This document shows positions 16,957-25,611 of a stretch of DNA of 64,000 nt, piece after piece. The notes under the pieces were generated by a model that was not told the origin of the DNA, searched no databases, and was given only the letters and a program-made list of their open reading frames with translations. Made by a program: the position numbers and the translations under genes. How positions within the stretch are numbered: the first letter of the stretch is position 1; each line of letters starts with the position of its first letter. This DNA comes from Shimia_B sp039815465. Lineage in GTDB: Bacteria; Pseudomonadota; Alphaproteobacteria; Rhodobacterales; Rhodobacteraceae. The stretch lies in the NCBI GenBank assembly GCA_039815465.1, contig JBCBZG010000014.1:1-64000 (forward strand). The letters are read 5' to 3'.

Positions 16957-19914
16957 ATGACCGAACACTCCCCCAATGATCAGTTCCACGCCTCGTCCTT
17001 TATGCAGGGGCACAATGCGGCGTATTTGGAGCAGCTTTATGCGCAATACGCCAATGACCCCGCCGCCGTGGACGCGGCCTGGGCGGTGTTTTTCCGGCAG
17101 CTAGGCGACGCTGAACTCGATGTAAAGGCGGAGGCGAGTGGCCCCTCCTGGGCGCGCAGCGACTGGCCCCCTGCGCCTGACGATGACCTGACCGGCGCGC
17201 TCACCGGTGAATATCCGGTGGAGCCGGAGGCGCAGGCCGTCACAAAAAAGATCACTGAAAAGGCTAAAGAGCAAAAGGTGACGGTCTCCGACGACGTCAT
17301 CAAACGCGCCGTTTTGGACTCCATGCGCGCGCTTATGATCATCCGCGCCTACCGGATCCGCGGGCACCTCGCCGCCGATCTCGACCCGCTGGGGATGCGG
17401 GACATGCAGGACCGGCCAGAGCTCAACCCGGCCTCCTACGGCTTTACCGAGGCCGACATGGATCGCCCGATCTTCCTCGACAACGTGCTTGGTCTCCAAG
17501 TCGGGACCATGCGGCAGATCATCGATATCGTGAAACGCACCTACTGTGGGACTTTCGCGCTGCAATACATGCACATCTCCAACCCCGAAGAAGCCCAATG
17601 GCTCAAAGAGCGGATCGAGGGGCTGGGCAAAGAGGTGCAGTTCACCCGCGAGGGCCGCAAGGCGATCCTCAACAAGATGGTGGAGGCTGAGGGCTTCGAA
17701 AAGTTTCTCCATGTGAAATACATGGGCACAAAGCGGTTTGGCCTCGACGGTGGTGAAAGCCTCATCCCAGCGATGGAACAGATCATCAAACGCGGCGGCG
17801 CGCTCGGCGTGCGCGACATCGTCATCGGCATGCCCCACCGCGGGCGTCTGAGCGTTTTGGCGAACGTGATGGGCAAACCCTACAAGGCGATCTTTAACGA
17901 GTTTCAGGGCGGCAGCTTCAAGCCCGAGGATGTCGACGGCTCAGGCGACGTGAAATACCACCTCGGCGCGTCGAGTGACCGGGAATTTGACGGCAATTCC
18001 GTCCACCTGTCGCTGACAGCCAACCCGTCCCACCTGGAGGCCGTGAACCCGGTCGTCTTGGGCAAAGTTCGCGCGAAGCAAGACCAAACCAACGACGCAG
18101 ACCGGATCGCAGCGCTGCCGATCCTGCTGCACGGCGACGCCGCCTTCGCGGGCCAAGGCGTGGTCGCGGAATGCTTTGGCCTCTCAGGTCTCAAGGGGCA
18201 CAAAACCGGCGGCACCATGCACATCGTCGTCAACAACCAGATCGGCTTTACAACCGCGCCGCATTTCTCCCGCTCCTCCCCCTACCCCACGGACATCGCG
18301 TTGATGGTGGAAGCGCCAATTTTCCACGTGAACGGCGACGACCCGGAGGCCGTGGTTCACGCCGCCAAGGTTGCGACCGAGTTCCGGCAGATGTTCCACA
18401 AGGACGTCGTGCTCGACATCATCTGCTACCGCCGCTTTGGCCATAACGAGGGGGATGAACCGATGTTCACGAACCCCGTCATGTACAAGAAGATCAAGAA
18501 ACAGAAGACGTCGCTTACGATCTACACCGAACGCCTCGTGCGCGACGGGCTCATCCCCGAGGGCGAGATTGAGGACATGAAAGCCGCCTTCCAGGCCCGC
18601 CTGAATGAGGAGTTCGAGGCCGGGAAAGAGTTCAAGCCAAACAAGGCGGATTGGCTCGACGGGCGTTGGTCGCATCTCGACAAACATGGTGAGGAATACC
18701 AGCGCGGCCAAACAGCGATTTCATCAGAGACATTCGAACAAGTCGGCGGCGCGCTGACCCGCGTGCCCGATGGCTATCCGCTCCATAAAACGGTCGCGCG
18801 GATGCTTGAGACGAAGTCCAAGATGATCAGCGACGGCGCAGGCATCGACTGGGCCACGGGGGAGGCGCTCGCATTCGGGTCGCTCCTGACCGAAGGCTAC
18901 CCGGTGCGCCTCGCCGGGCAGGATTCGACGCGGGGGACATTCTCCCAGCGCCATTCGGGCCTTGTGAACCAAGATACGGAGGAGCGGTTCTACCCGCTCA
19001 ACAACATCCGCGCGGGGCAGGCCCAGTACGAGGTCATCGACTCGATGCTCTCGGAATACGCGGTGCTTGGGTTCGAATACGGCTACTCGCTGGCCGAACC
19101 CAATGCGCTGACGCTGTGGGAGGCGCAGTTTGGCGATTTCGCCAATGGCGCGCAGATCATGTTCGACCAGTTCATCAGCTCTGGTGAAAGCAAATGGCTG
19201 CGCATGTCGGGTCTCGTCTGCCTCCTGCCTCACGGGTACGAGGGCCAGGGGCCGGAACACTCCTCCGCCCGGCTGGAACGGTTCCTACAGATGTGCGGCC
19301 AGGACAACTGGATTGTGGCAAACTGCACGACGCCTGCGAACTACTTCCACATCCTGCGCCGTCAGCTGCACCGAGACTACCGCAAGCCACTGATCATGAT
19401 GACGCCGAAATCGCTCCTGCGGAACAAGCTCGCTGTGAGCCGAAAGGAGGACTTTACCGAAGGCTCCTCCTTCCACCGGGTGCTCTGGGATGATGCGCAA
19501 TACGGCAATTCCGACACGACACTCGTCGCCGATGACAAGATCAAGCGCGTCGTGATGTGCTCGGGCAAGGTCTACTACGACCTGCTGGAAGAGCGCGACG
19601 CCCGCGGCATCGACGACGTCTACCTGATGCGCTTCGAGCAGTTCTATCCCTTCCCCGCGCAATCCGCAGTCAAGGAGCTAGAGCGCTTCAAGAATGCTGA
19701 GATGATCTGGTGCCAGGAAGAGCCAAAGAACCAGGGCGCCTGGACCCATATGGAACCCAACCTGGAATGGGTGCTCACGCGCATCAAAGCCAAACACGCC
19801 CGCCCCGTCTATGCCGGGCGCGCAACCTCCGCCTCTCCCGCGACGGGGCTCGCCTCCGCCCACAAGAAACAACAAGCCGACCTCGTCAACGAGGCCCTTA
19901 CAGTTAAGGACTAG
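16957..19914 (+). CDS. sucA: 2-oxoglutarate dehydrogenase E1 component
   Basis: 985-residue thiamine diphosphate enzyme that decarboxylates 2-oxoglutarate and passes the succinyl group to the E2 lipoyl domain. Standard features: N-terminal YLEQLYAQYANDP, GMPHRGRLSVLANV, cofactor site HGDAAFAGQGVV, ENRFGHNEGDEP-type segment (RRFGHNEGDEP) and C-terminal QEEPKNQGAW. An AGGAGG site is seven bases before the ATG. Full length. The sucB ATG is five bases after its stop. Confidence 0.98.
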   Translation: MTEHSPNDQFHASSFMQGHNAAYLEQLYAQYANDPAAVDAAWAVFFRQLGDAELDVKAEASGPSWARSDWPPAPDDDLTGALTGEYPVEPEAQAVTKKITEKAKEQKVTVSDDVIKRAVLDSMRALMIIRAYRIRGHLAADLDPLGMRDMQDRPELNPASYGFTEADMDRPIFLDNVLGLQVGTMRQIIDIVKRTYCGTFALQYMHISNPEEAQWLKERIEGLGKEVQFTREGRKAILNKMVEAEGFEKFLHVKYMGTKRFGLDGGESLIPAMEQIIKRGGALGVRDIVIGMPHRGRLSVLANVMGKPYKAIFNEFQGGSFKPEDVDGSGDVKYHLGASSDREFDGNSVHLSLTANPSHLEAVNPVVLGKVRAKQDQTNDADRIAALPILLHGDAAFAGQGVVAECFGLSGLKGHKTGGTMHIVVNNQIGFTTAPHFSRSSPYPTDIALMVEAPIFHVNGDDPEAVVHAAKVATEFRQMFHKDVVLDIICYRRFGHNEGDEPMFTNPVMYKKIKKQKTSLTIYTERLVRDGLIPEGEIEDMKAAFQARLNEEFEAGKEFKPNKADWLDGRWSHLDKHGEEYQRGQTAISSETFEQVGGALTRVPDGYPLHKTVARMLETKSKMISDGAGIDWATGEALAFGSLLTEGYPVRLAGQDSTRGTFSQRHSGLVNQDTEERFYPLNNIRAGQAQYEVIDSMLSEYAVLGFEYGYSLAEPNALTLWEAQFGDFANGAQIMFDQFISSGESKWLRMSGLVCLLPHGYEGQGPEHSSARLERFLQMCGQDNWIVANCTTPANYFHILRRQLHRDYRKPLIMMTPKSLLRNKLAVSRKEDFTEGSSFHRVLWDDAQYGNSDTTLVADDKIKRVVMCSGKVYYDLLEERDARGIDDVYLMRFEQFYPFPAQSAVKELERFKNAEMIWCQEEPKNQGAWTHMEPNLEWVLTRIKAKHARPVYAGRATSASPATGLASAHKKQQADLVNEALTVKD

Positions 19915-19919
19915 CCACC

Positions 19920-21413
19920 ATGACCACCGAAGTCCGCGTCCCCACCCTGGGCGAAAGCGTCACCGAAGCCACCGTCGCCACTTGGTTCAAACAACCAGGC
20001 GACGCCGTGGCCGTGGATGAAATGCTCTGTGAGCTCGAAACCGACAAAGTCACGGTAGAGGTGCCATCGCCCGCCGCCGGAACCCTGGCCGAAATCGTCG
20101 CCAAAGAGGGCGACACCGTCGGTGTCGATGCGCTGCTCGCATCCATTTCCGAAGGCGCATCAGATGCGCCCGCAGCCGCCCCGGCAGCAGCGCCCGCCGC
20201 CGCCGCACCCGCGGCAGAGGCCAGCAGCGGCGCGAGTGTCGACATCATGGTGCCGACGCTCGGCGAAAGCGTGACCGAGGCCACCGTGGCCACATGGTAC
20301 AAAGCCGTGGGTGACGCCGTGGAGCAGGACGAAATGCTCTGCGAACTCGAAACCGACAAGGTCAGCGTAGAGGTCCCCGCCCCCGCCGCAGGCACGCTCA
20401 CCGAAATCCTCGCCGCCGAAGGCGCAACCGTGAATGCGGGCGGTAAGCTCGGCGCGATGTCCTCTGGCTCGGCCCCGGCGGCTGCGCCGACCGCGCCCGC
20501 CCAGAGCGTGCCCTCCTCGCCTGCGGCGAAGGACGTCGAAAATGCGCCGTCGGCCAATAAGCTGATGGCGGAGAAGGGTCTGAGCGCCGCTGACGTCACA
20601 GGCACGGGCCGCGACGGGCGCATCATGAAATCCGACGTACTCGCCGCCAAGGCCCCCGCGCCCGCACCGGCACCTGCCGCGATCCCGCGCGCACCTGTCG
20701 CCGCCGATGACGCCGCCCGCGAGGAGCGCGTTAAGATGACGAAGCTGCGCCAGACCATCGCGCGCCGCCTCAAAGACAGCCAGAATACCGCCGCGATGCT
20801 CACCACCTATAACGAGGTGGACATGACCGGCGTCATGGAGCTGCGGAACGAGTACAAGGACCTCTTCCTAAAAAAGCACGGCGTCAAACTCGGCTTCATG
20901 TCCTTCTTCACCAAGGCCTGCTGCCACGCGCTCCGCGAAGTGCCGGAGGTGAATGCAGAGATCGACGGGACCGACATCGTCTACAAAAACTTCGTCCACA
21001 TGGGCATCGCTGCAGGCACGCCTCAGGGCCTCGTCGTGCCCGTGATCCGCGACGCGGACGCCATGAGCTTTGCCGATATCGAGAAAGCCATCGCGGAAAA
21101 GGGCAAACGCGCCCGCGACGGGAAGCTGTCCATGGCAGAGATGCAGGGCGGCACCTTCACGATCTCGAACGGCGGCGTCTACGGCTCGCTCATGTCCTCG
21201 CCCATCCTGAACCCGCCGCAATCGGGTATCCTCGGGATGCACAAAATCCAGGACCGCCCCATGGCCATCGGCGGCCAGGTGGTGATCCGCCCGATGATGT
21301 ACCTCGCGCTTAGCTACGACCACCGCATCGTGGACGGCAAAGGCGCCGTGACATTCCTCGTCCGCGTGAAAGAAGCGTTGGAGGATCCAAGGCGGTTGTT
21401 GATGGATTTGTAG
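19920..21413 (+). CDS. sucB: 2-oxoglutarate dehydrogenase E2 (dihydrolipoyl succinyltransferase), two lipoyl domains
   Basis: 497-residue core enzyme of the complex. It has two tandem lipoyl domains, each with a lysine in ETDKV (K43 and K147), separated by alanine/proline linkers, then the E1/E3-binding domain (ANKLMAEKGLSAADVTGTG) and the acyltransferase domain with DHRIVDGKG. Most bacterial SucB proteins have one lipoyl domain; two is known in Rhodobacter relatives. The near identity of the two domains suggests a recent internal duplication. Lies in the suc operon between sucA and an inserted gene. Confidence 0.97.
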   Translation: MTTEVRVPTLGESVTEATVATWFKQPGDAVAVDEMLCELETDKVTVEVPSPAAGTLAEIVAKEGDTVGVDALLASISEGASDAPAAAPAAAPAAAAPAAEASSGASVDIMVPTLGESVTEATVATWYKAVGDAVEQDEMLCELETDKVSVEVPAPAAGTLTEILAAEGATVNAGGKLGAMSSGSAPAAAPTAPAQSVPSSPAAKDVENAPSANKLMAEKGLSAADVTGTGRDGRIMKSDVLAAKAPAPAPAPAAIPRAPVAADDAAREERVKMTKLRQTIARRLKDSQNTAAMLTTYNEVDMTGVMELRNEYKDLFLKKHGVKLGFMSFFTKACCHALREVPEVNAEIDGTDIVYKNFVHMGIAAGTPQGLVVPVIRDADAMSFADIEKAIAEKGKRARDGKLSMAEMQGGTFTISNGGVYGSLMSSPILNPPQSGILGMHKIQDRPMAIGGQVVIRPMMYLALSYDHRIVDGKGAVTFLVRVKEALEDPRRLLMDL

Positions 21414-21426
21414 AGCTTTTTTGATC

Positions 21427-22164
21427 ATGCAAGTCGTCGATCTGGACCTTGATAGGTGGGAAGGCCTTTGGGCTGCCGCGCTAGCTATTCATCGCTTTAC
21501 CTGGACCTACAGTCCAACGCCAACAAGGATGTCTGACGCTGATTTCAATGATAGACTTGTACTTAACTGCAGTACTACCCCACCTGAACTAAACGAGTTT
21601 CTTGCAACTTACAGGGTGGCGAGAACCGTGCCTGGAGAAAGTGCTCGGCGGCTATTTTGGTCAGAAGTTAGGGCCGCAGTTAAGTCATGGAACCAATTGG
21701 ACTCCATTTTGGAAAAAGCGCAGTCCTTGACACGACACGTCTCCGCCATCCCTTTCGAAGGCAAAGAGAGAATGTCGAAACGTTTGCCATTTTCAGCAGC
21801 AACTAAACTCGGATGGTTTTTGGCAAACGATAATTGGACCTTGTTTGATAGCAGAGCAAACAAGACGCTCGGGGCGCAAGGCTTCATGCATTTCTACGAA
21901 GTTACTCACAGGCTAGGTTTTTCGCGTTGGTGCGTCCGAACAAAAGAGTTGTTCGCGAAAGCCGGCGAGCAAGTCCTTTCCCCCGAAAGAACCTGGGACA
22001 AGTTACTCTATCTACTAGGTGGGGAACTGAACCCTGGCACCAAGAAAATTAGCGTAGCACCTCACGATCTTATCCTTGGAGACAAGATTGCAAATGCTGA
22101 GGCCAGCGCGGCGTTGCAGGCTTACCTAGAGGTTCGTCTCGGGGTTTGTAGAGCACAGAAATGA
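21427..22164 (+). CDS. AT-rich inserted gene of unknown function between sucB and lpdA
   Basis: 245-residue protein, start chosen at the ATG at 21427 (a TTG two codons earlier is possible). Codon use is visibly different from its neighbours, with many A/T-ending codons, and it breaks the usual sucB-lpdA neighbourhood, so it looks acquired. The sequence is helix-rich; the stretch KLGWFLANDNWTLFDSR resembles the short aliphatic-Trp-x-aliphatic-Asp-Ser-Arg element in small helical proteins related to helix-hairpin-helix glycosylases, but that link is weak. Its stop overlaps the MAPEG gene by four bases. Function unknown. Confidence 0.7.
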   Translation: MQVVDLDLDRWEGLWAAALAIHRFTWTYSPTPTRMSDADFNDRLVLNCSTTPPELNEFLATYRVARTVPGESARRLFWSEVRAAVKSWNQLDSILEKAQSLTRHVSAIPFEGKERMSKRLPFSAATKLGWFLANDNWTLFDSRANKTLGAQGFMHFYEVTHRLGFSRWCVRTKELFAKAGEQVLSPERTWDKLLYLLGGELNPGTKKISVAPHDLILGDKIANAEASAALQAYLEVRLGVCRAQK

Positions 22165-22571
22165 CCCCCGAACTCACCGCCCTCACCCTCGCCGCCCTCC
22201 TCCAAATGGCCACCTTCATCGCCCTGGCGATCCCAGCCAATATCGAGCTTGGCTCTGGCAAAACCACGTCCCCCCGCGACAAGGACCGGATGCCGGAGCC
22301 GCTGCAGGACATGGTCTCCCCCAAGATCGCGCGGCTCTTCCGGGCGTTCAACAACCACACCGAATGGCTGATCCTTTTCGCCATCGCAGCCTTGACTATC
22401 CACGTCACTGGCCAGTCCACCCCCTTCACCGCCGCCTGCGCCTACACCTACCTCGCAGCCCGCGTTGCCTACGTGCCTGCCTACTACTTCGGCCTCAGCC
22501 CATGGCGCTCCTACATCTGGTTCGTGGGTTTCCTCGCCACCGCCGCCATGCTCATCGCGGCGCTGATATGA
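22161..22571 (+). CDS. MAPEG family membrane protein
   Basis: 136-residue protein with four predicted membrane helices. RLFRAFNNHTEWLILFA and the ARVAYVPAYYFGLSPWRSYIW stretch are typical of the MAPEG family (glutathione-dependent or eicosanoid-type membrane enzymes in eukaryotes; largely uncharacterised in bacteria). It starts within an ATGA overlap with the preceding inserted gene, and it is 90 bases before lpdA, in a position where Rhodobacteraceae often have a MAPEG gene, so it is probably the ancestral neighbour. Confidence 0.85.
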   Translation: MTPELTALTLAALLQMATFIALAIPANIELGSGKTTSPRDKDRMPEPLQDMVSPKIARLFRAFNNHTEWLILFAIAALTIHVTGQSTPFTAACAYTYLAARVAYVPAYYFGLSPWRSYIWFVGFLATAAMLIAALI

Positions 22572-22641
22572 CCTTCATCTTTCCCAAAATACTCCGGGGG
22601 CAAGGGGCAGCGCCCCAACCGGCCCGCAGGGCCGCCCCCCT
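22572..22641. repeat. Recurrent Rhodobacteraceae-type intergenic element
   Basis: The sequence begins with TTTCCCAAAATACTCC followed by GC-rich inverted segments (GGCAGCGCCCC and GGCCCGCAGGGCC). From memory this composition recurs between genes in Roseobacter-group genomes. Here it lies between the MAPEG gene and lpdA. Only one copy is present in the window, so repetition cannot be shown here. Confidence 0.5.
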
Positions 22642-22661
22642 AACAGAAAGGACCGCACCCC

Positions 22662-24050
22662 ATGGCCTCCTATGACGTCATCGTAATTGGCTCCGGCCCC
22701 GGCGGCTACGTCTGCGCCATCCGCTGCGCGCAGCTTGGCCTCAAAACCGCCTGCGTCGAAGGACGCGAGACATTGGGCGGCACCTGCCTCAATGTCGGCT
22801 GCATCCCGTCGAAGGCACTCCTCCACGCCTCCCACCAACTCCACGAGGCCGAGCACAATTTTGCGGAGATGGGGCTCAAGGGCAAAAGCCCCTCCGTCGA
22901 CTGGAAGCAGATGCTGGCCTATAAGGACAAGGTCATCGGGCAGAACACCTCCGGCGTCGAATTCCTGCTGAAAAAGAACAAGATCGACTGGCTTAAAGGC
23001 TGGGGATCGATCCCCGCCGCGGGCCAGGTGAAGGTGGGCGATGAGGTCCATACGGCCAAACACATCGTGATTGCGTCAGGGTCGGAGGCGTCCTCGCTGC
23101 CGGGCCTCGAGATCGACGAGAAAATCGTCGTGACCTCCACCGGCGCGCTCGAACTGGGCAAGATCCCGAAAAAGATGGTCGTGATCGGCGCAGGCGTCAT
23201 CGGGCTCGAACTCGGGTCTGTCTACACGCGGCTGGGGTCCGAGGTGCATGTGATCGAATTCCTCGACACCATCACGCCGGGCATGGATGCGGAGGTCGCG
23301 CGGACCTTCCAGAAACTGCTCACCAAGCAGGGGATCAACTTCACCCTCGGCGCCGCAGTGCAAGGCGTGGAGACGACGAAGACGAAGGCGAAAGTCGCCT
23401 ACAAGCTCCGCAAGGATGACAGCGACCACGTGATGGATGCCGACGTCGTGCTCGTGGCCACGGGCCGCCGCCCCTACACCGACGGGCTCGGGCTTGATGC
23501 GCTGGGGGTCGAAATGTCCGAGCGCGGGCAGATCAAGACCGACGCGCGCTACGCCACCAACGTCCCCGGCATCTACGCCATCGGCGACGCCATCGACGGG
23601 CCGATGCTCGCCCACAAGGCCGAGGACGAAGGCATGGCCTGCGCCGAGGGCCTCGCAGGCCAGCATCCGCACGTGAACTACGGCGTGATCCCGGGCGTGA
23701 TCTACACCCACCCCGAGGTCGCCAATGTGGGCGCAACCGAAGAGGCGCTGAAAGCAGAGGGCCGCGCCTACAAGGTCGGCAAATTCTCCTTCATGGGCAA
23801 CGGGCGGGCCAAAGCAAACTTCGCCGCCGACGGCTTCGTCAAAATCCTCGCCGACAAGGCCACCGACCGCATCCTGGGTGCCCATATCATCGGACCCATG
23901 GCAGGCGACCTGATCCACGAGATCTGCGTGGCGATGGAATTCGGCGCCGCGGCAGAGGACCTCGCGCGGACCTGCCACGCCCACCCGACCTATTCGGAGG
24001 CCGTCCGCGAAGCCGCGCTCGCCTGCGGCGACGGGCCGATCCACAGCTAG
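22662..24050 (+). CDS. lpdA: Dihydrolipoamide dehydrogenase (E3)
   Basis: 462-residue flavoprotein that reoxidises the lipoyl arms of the 2-oxoglutarate dehydrogenase complex and reduces NAD. FAD motif GSGPGGY at 10-16, redox disulfide C42 and C47 in GGTCLNVGCIPSK, second nucleotide-binding GAGVIGLELG, and C-terminal HAHPTYSEA with the catalytic histidine. Closes the suc operon. Converges, with a four-base overlap, on the sulfotransferase-like gene. Confidence 0.98.
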   Translation: MASYDVIVIGSGPGGYVCAIRCAQLGLKTACVEGRETLGGTCLNVGCIPSKALLHASHQLHEAEHNFAEMGLKGKSPSVDWKQMLAYKDKVIGQNTSGVEFLLKKNKIDWLKGWGSIPAAGQVKVGDEVHTAKHIVIASGSEASSLPGLEIDEKIVVTSTGALELGKIPKKMVVIGAGVIGLELGSVYTRLGSEVHVIEFLDTITPGMDAEVARTFQKLLTKQGINFTLGAAVQGVETTKTKAKVAYKLRKDDSDHVMDADVVLVATGRRPYTDGLGLDALGVEMSERGQIKTDARYATNVPGIYAIGDAIDGPMLAHKAEDEGMACAEGLAGQHPHVNYGVIPGVIYTHPEVANVGATEEALKAEGRAYKVGKFSFMGNGRAKANFAADGFVKILADKATDRILGAHIIGPMAGDLIHEICVAMEFGAAAEDLARTCHAHPTYSEAVREAALACGDGPIHS

Positions 24051-24922
24051 GGCTGCAGCACCTGAACCCCAGACATGGCCCAAATCTTGGCCATGTCTGC
24101 GCAATAGATATCCTCAAGCGCCCGGGCATTTGCTGTGGCAAATGGCTGGAACGCGTGGAAGCGGCTGCCTTTTGGAAAGGTCTTCTTCAGCGCACCCAGC
24201 TTGGGCACTGGGTTGCCTTTGCCATCGGCGCGCGCGACCTCTTCGATGGCTTCGGCGCTCAACCCCACCCGGGCGGGTTGCGAGGGAATTTCCAAATCTG
24301 CAGCAACGCCGCGTCCCAGAAGAGCGCCTAACGCTGCCGGTGCCACGGCCGGATAGTCCTCATAGCGCCAGAGCGTGACCTTCGCGTCCGTTTCCTCCCG
24401 CATGCGGACGAGCAGGTCATGCCACGACAGCGCGGCCGGGTCCGCATCCTCAAGGAAGGCATCGAACGTCACATAGGGGAAGTGAAATAGGTTCTCGGCA
24501 TAGGCCGACGGCAGAAACGTCGCCATCGACCGCAGCGCGAGCGCGACGCGGACCTCCGCAGGGGGCAAAAGCGAAAGCAGCCGCCCGACCCGCGCTGGCC
24601 CCCAGGGGTAAAGCGCCCCACCGCGCAGGAGCATGCGCGGTTCGGTCCCGCCGAGCAGGTTTTCATCGCAGATCAAAATGCGGCCCGCGCCAGGCGCCAG
24701 CCGGGCAAGCGTGTCTGCAAGCTCCGCCTTGATCCGCGCTGGAAAGGCGATACCGCGGGCACGGTCGACGAGCGGCATAATCTCGCGCCTCACGACCTTT
24801 GGCGGGATCACAACGGTGCCCGCGCGCGCGAGCCGCCCCGGTTGGCTTGTCAGGATGCGCTGAAAGTGGGTGGAGGCCGTCTTATGCGCCCCGCAGAGGA
24901 CCCAGATCCGTGGCGCGCTCAC
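24047..24922 (-). CDS. Sulfotransferase-like P-loop protein
   Basis: 291 residues from a GTG start at 24920-24922 that overlaps the GntR stop as GTGA; the longer upstream frame is shadow of the GntR gene. Near the start is a P-loop-like motif GAHKTASTHFQR, similar to the phosphosulfate-binding loop of sulfotransferases, and a later AVLRS-like segment (LALRSMATFLPSAY) supports a sulfotransferase-type fold. The substrate and even the enzyme activity are unproven. Being translationally coupled to the GntR gene, it may be co-regulated with it. Confidence 0.68.
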   Translation of the reverse strand: MSAPRIWVLCGAHKTASTHFQRILTSQPGRLARAGTVVIPPKVVRREIMPLVDRARGIAFPARIKAELADTLARLAPGAGRILICDENLLGGTEPRMLLRGGALYPWGPARVGRLLSLLPPAEVRVALALRSMATFLPSAYAENLFHFPYVTFDAFLEDADPAALSWHDLLVRMREETDAKVTLWRYEDYPAVAPAALGALLGRGVAADLEIPSQPARVGLSAEAIEEVARADGKGNPVPKLGALKKTFPKGSRFHAFQPFATANARALEDIYCADMAKIWAMSGVQVLQP

Positions 24923-25584
24923 CCGCGCAGCATCCTGAGCCCTTGGGTGACATCCGCGCGCACGGCGAGCCGCAAGCTTGGCTCGTCGCCCGCTTTGAGC
25001 GCGGCGAGAATCATCTTGTGCTGCACCGGCCCTTCCGTGCGTCTGAGCCGCCCGTAGAGCGCGCGCATGGTGGGCCCCAGTTGCAGCCACACCGTTTCGG
25101 CCATCGCCAGCATCGCGGGCGCCTGCGCGCGCAGATAAAGCGTGCGATGAAACTCCAAATTCGTGCGGATATAGCCCACCACATCCCCCCGCGCGATGGC
25201 CTGGCTGATGGTCGAGTTGATCATCTGGAGCCGCTCAACCAGGGCCAAATGCGCCCGTGGCAGGGCACGCGTGGCGAGTTCGGTTTCGAGCAGCGCGCGC
25301 AGCGAGGCGAGCTCCTCAATGCGTTCATTGGTGAGTTCTGGCGTAGACACCCGGCCCGAGGCCGAGAGCGACAGCGCCCCCTCCGCGGTCAGGCGACGCA
25401 GCGCCTCCCGTGCGGGGGTCATGGAGACGTCGAACTCTTTCGCGATCCCACGGAGCGTCAGCGCCTGCCCCGGTGCCATTTCCCCATGCATGATCTGGGT
25501 GCGCAAAGACCGGTAGACCTTATCGTGGGCGGCAGTGCCAGGTGCGGCAGCGTTGGGAGCGTCTGGGCGGGGTGAGAGCAACAT
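24919..25584 (-). CDS. GntR/FCD-type transcriptional regulator, candidate TCA regulator
   Basis: 221-residue one-component regulator: winged-helix DNA-binding domain at about 20-88 (VYRSLRTQIMHGEMAPGQ, AKEFDVSMTPAREALRRL) and C-terminal FCD effector domain (about 95-215) with metal/ligand histidine and arginine positions such as FHRTLY. A single exact TGTGATCACA lies seven bases upstream of its ATG, over the ribosome-binding region, which fits autorepression. In Rhodobacter sphaeroides the GntR-family protein AkgR activates TCA genes; whether this gene is its orthologue I cannot decide. FCD regulators usually sense organic acids. Confidence 0.85.
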   Translation of the reverse strand: MLLSPRPDAPNAAAPGTAAHDKVYRSLRTQIMHGEMAPGQALTLRGIAKEFDVSMTPAREALRRLTAEGALSLSASGRVSTPELTNERIEELASLRALLETELATRALPRAHLALVERLQMINSTISQAIARGDVVGYIRTNLEFHRTLYLRAQAPAMLAMAETVWLQLGPTMRALYGRLRRTEGPVQHKMILAALKAGDEPSLRLAVRADVTQGLRMLRG

Positions 25585-25591
25585 AGCGAAA

Positions 25592-25601
25592 TGTGATCAC
25601 A
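25592..25601. promoter_or_regulatory. TGTGATCACA palindrome at start of the GntR gene
   Basis: Exact copy of the motif found upstream of sdhC and sucC, seven bases before the ATG of the GntR gene. Occupancy would block translation or transcription start, which suggests autorepression. Confidence 0.7.
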
Positions 25602-25611
25602 GCCACCCGGT

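Noticed and set aside
24919..25584. Naming the GntR gene AkgR
   Set aside because: Family and context agree but orthology cannot be shown without comparison, so no symbol was assigned.
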